7,133 nucleotides of DNA from Clostridia bacterium (GTDB lineage: Bacteria; Bacillota; Clostridia; DUPQ01). The stretch lies in NCBI GenBank assembly GCA_028690885.1, contig JAQVAJ010000071.1:1-7133 (forward strand), in the 5' to 3' direction. The position numbers and the translations under genes are program-made. How positions within the stretch are numbered: the stretch's first letter is position 1; the number at the start of each line of letters is the position of its first letter. The notes below the pieces were generated by a model that ran no database searches, was not told the origin of the DNA, and worked only from the letters and a program-made list of their open reading frames with translations. Of the stretch, positions 6,299-7,133 are shown piece by piece.

Positions 6299-6328
6299 TC
6301 TTAAAGATTAAAAACCAATCTTAAAGAT
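6297..6328. repeat. Two operator-like palindromic repeats, 20 bp apart
   Basis: The plus strand carries CAATCTTAAAGAT twice (6296-6308 and 6316-6328), identical over 13 bp with a 20-bp period. Each contains the odd palindrome ATCTT-A-AAGAT (6298-6308 and 6318-6328; the first extends one base each side). The spacing of about two helical turns puts both on one face of the DNA, and the nearer copy overlaps the edge of the LysM-gene -35. This layout suits cooperative binding by an activator. As RNA the two copies could also pair with each other (10 of 11 pairs), but no T-run follows, so it is not a convincing terminator. Confidence 0.7.
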
Positions 6329-6340
6329 CAAATAACATAA

Positions 6341-6904
6341 TCAGTGTAACATATATGTGTTTTCAAAAATCTTGACAAAACCAATTAATTCCTTTTCTGT
6401 AGTATTTTGAGTATTAACTACTATATCTGCTATTGTTAAGTACTTTTCTATAGGTTTTTGCAAACTTATTCTTTCATCAGCCTGTATTTGATTAATATTA
6501 TATCTATTCATTAATCTTTTTATTTGTTCCTGATGACTACATGTAGTTACAATAATTATTTGTGACACATCCAAAAATCCTTTTTCTACTGGGATTGGAA
6601 CATCCAATACAATTTTTTGGCCATTGTTAATATTTATAAAATCCAATACTTCCTTAATAACATATTTATGAGTAATTTCATTAAGATTATTGGTTAAAGA
6701 GGGTTCATCTGTGATTAATTTAAGTAAGATTTTTTTGTCAAAAGATCCGAAATTGGTTAATAATTCTTTTTGAAGATTATTATTTGATTTCAATAAAGTA
6801 TTATATACTTTGTCTGCATCAAAAACAGTATATCCGAATTTTCTGAACATATTTGATAAAGTAGTCTTCCCTGTTGCTGTCTGTCCAGTTATTCCAACAA
6901 TCAT
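6341..6904 (-). CDS. coaE: Dephospho-CoA kinase (divergent)
   Basis: Catalyses the last step of coenzyme A synthesis, ATP-dependent 3'-phosphorylation of dephospho-CoA. The 187-aa protein is somewhat shorter than the usual 200 or so. It shows a P-loop GQTATGKT (7-14), FDADKVYNTLL (28-38), EITHKYV (76-82), VLDVPIPVEKGF (99-110), QEQIKRLMNR (125-134), ERISLQKPIEKYLTIADIVVNT (144-165). The family P-loop is normally GGIGSGKS, and the usual DGxIDR block after the FG at 52-53 is compressed, so it is a divergent but apparently complete enzyme. The ATG lies 3 nt after the polA stop, in the same frame, and its ribosome site AAAGGA is formed by the last two polA sense codons, so the two are coupled. 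The polA-coaE pairing is common in Clostridia. No terminator follows; 103 nt separate it from the LysM gene. Confidence 0.93.
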   Translation of the reverse strand: MIVGITGQTATGKTTLSNMFRKFGYTVFDADKVYNTLLKSNNNLQKELLTNFGSFDKKILLKLITDEPSLTNNLNEITHKYVIKEVLDFININNGQKIVLDVPIPVEKGFLDVSQIIIVTTCSHQEQIKRLMNRYNINQIQADERISLQKPIEKYLTIADIVVNTQNTTEKELIGFVKIFENTYMLH

Positions 6905-6907
6905 TAC

Positions 6908-7133
6908 TTATCCTTTCAGTAATGAGTCCTGTTGAGATAAATCTACCTCAAGCGGTACTGATAATTCAAAACTGTCACGCATGTTATGTAACAGAATTGA
7001 TTTTACTTCTTCAATCTCATCTATACTAGCTTCTATAACAAGTTCATCATGTACTTGCAATATTAACCTTGATTTGAGTTTTTTCGTTTTCATTTCATCA
7101 TATACTTTAATCATTGCTATCTTCATAATATCA
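6908..7133 (-). CDS. polA: Partial CDS: C-terminal end of DNA polymerase I
   Basis: The last 74 or so residues of a family-A DNA polymerase; the rest lies beyond the right edge. The reading frame stays open through position 7132 (Asp-Ile before the first Met), so the Met codon at 7126 is internal, matching the DIIKxAM segment of the polymerase fingers/palm region. LQVHDELVIEA is motif C, whose His-Asp-Glu includes a catalytic metal-binding Asp. The protein ends VPLEVDLSQQDSLLKG, lacking the GKNWxxAK-like tail found in many homologues. The enzyme fills gaps in Okazaki-fragment maturation and excision repair. It is the first visible gene of the polA-coaE unit; its promoter is outside the window. 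Confidence 0.95.
   Translation of the reverse strand, partial: DIMKIAMIKVYDEMKTKKLKSRLILQVHDELVIEASIDEIEEVKSILLHNMRDSFELSVPLEVDLSQQDSLLKG

Noticed and set aside
6296..6328. coaE terminator formed by the paired repeats
   Set aside because: The RNA stem would be almost all A-U with a mismatch and is not followed by a T-run; DNA operator sites explain the exact 20-bp period better.
1..7133. Mobile element, defence system, CRISPR array or prophage remnant
   Set aside because: All genes are conserved core functions or an envelope protein, on one strand with tight spacing; no transposase, integrase, att-like repeat or spacer array is present.

Overview
The window is a stretch of chromosomal housekeeping DNA from an AT-rich, low-G+C Gram-positive bacterium, most likely a member of the Clostridia. 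This rests on the AT-rich codon use, the ylxM-ffh-rpsP-khpA-rimM-trmD gene order, the purine-rich Shine-Dalgarno sequences and the Ser/Thr/Pro-rich linker of the LysM protein. No species can be named from the sequence. Every gene supported here lies on the minus strand, so transcription runs from high to low coordinates. There is no sign of a phage, insertion sequence, CRISPR array or tRNA/rRNA gene.

The upstream unit (7133 to about 4775) holds the 3' end of polA (DNA polymerase I), coaE (dephospho-CoA kinase, 3 nt after polA) and, after a 103-nt gap, a 458-aa single-pass membrane protein. That protein has a cytoplasmic region resembling a degenerate PP2C phosphatase and an outside LysM domain. 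The gap carries a good vegetative promoter with an extended -10, and two copies of an 11-bp palindrome exactly 20 bp apart directly upstream of its -35. This suggests the LysM gene is separately regulated. An intrinsic terminator (4775-4798) closes the unit.

The downstream unit (4773 to beyond position 1) starts one base after that terminator with a near-consensus promoter (TTGACA, 17 bp, TATTAT). It covers ylxM, ffh, rpsP, khpA, rimM, trmD, glyA and the first 12 codons of what looks like rarA. The genes join protein targeting (Ffh with its YlxM partner), 30S biogenesis (bS16, RimM, KhpA), tRNA m1G37 methylation (TrmD) and one-carbon metabolism (GlyA). Two usual neighbours are absent from their usual places: ftsY before ylxM, and rplS after trmD, where glyA stands instead.

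The points most worth a second look are the putative pseudophosphatase-LysM protein with its operator-like repeats, the terminator/promoter junction with a 14-bp palindrome at the predicted start site, and repeated stop|start junctions with zero spacing in the same reading frame. Several open reading frames extend upstream to TTG codons. Shine-Dalgarno positions, predicted transcription starts and family N-termini put the likely starts of glyA, rpsP, ylxM and the LysM gene further in. No clear new biological system is evident; most of the window is ordinary core genome.
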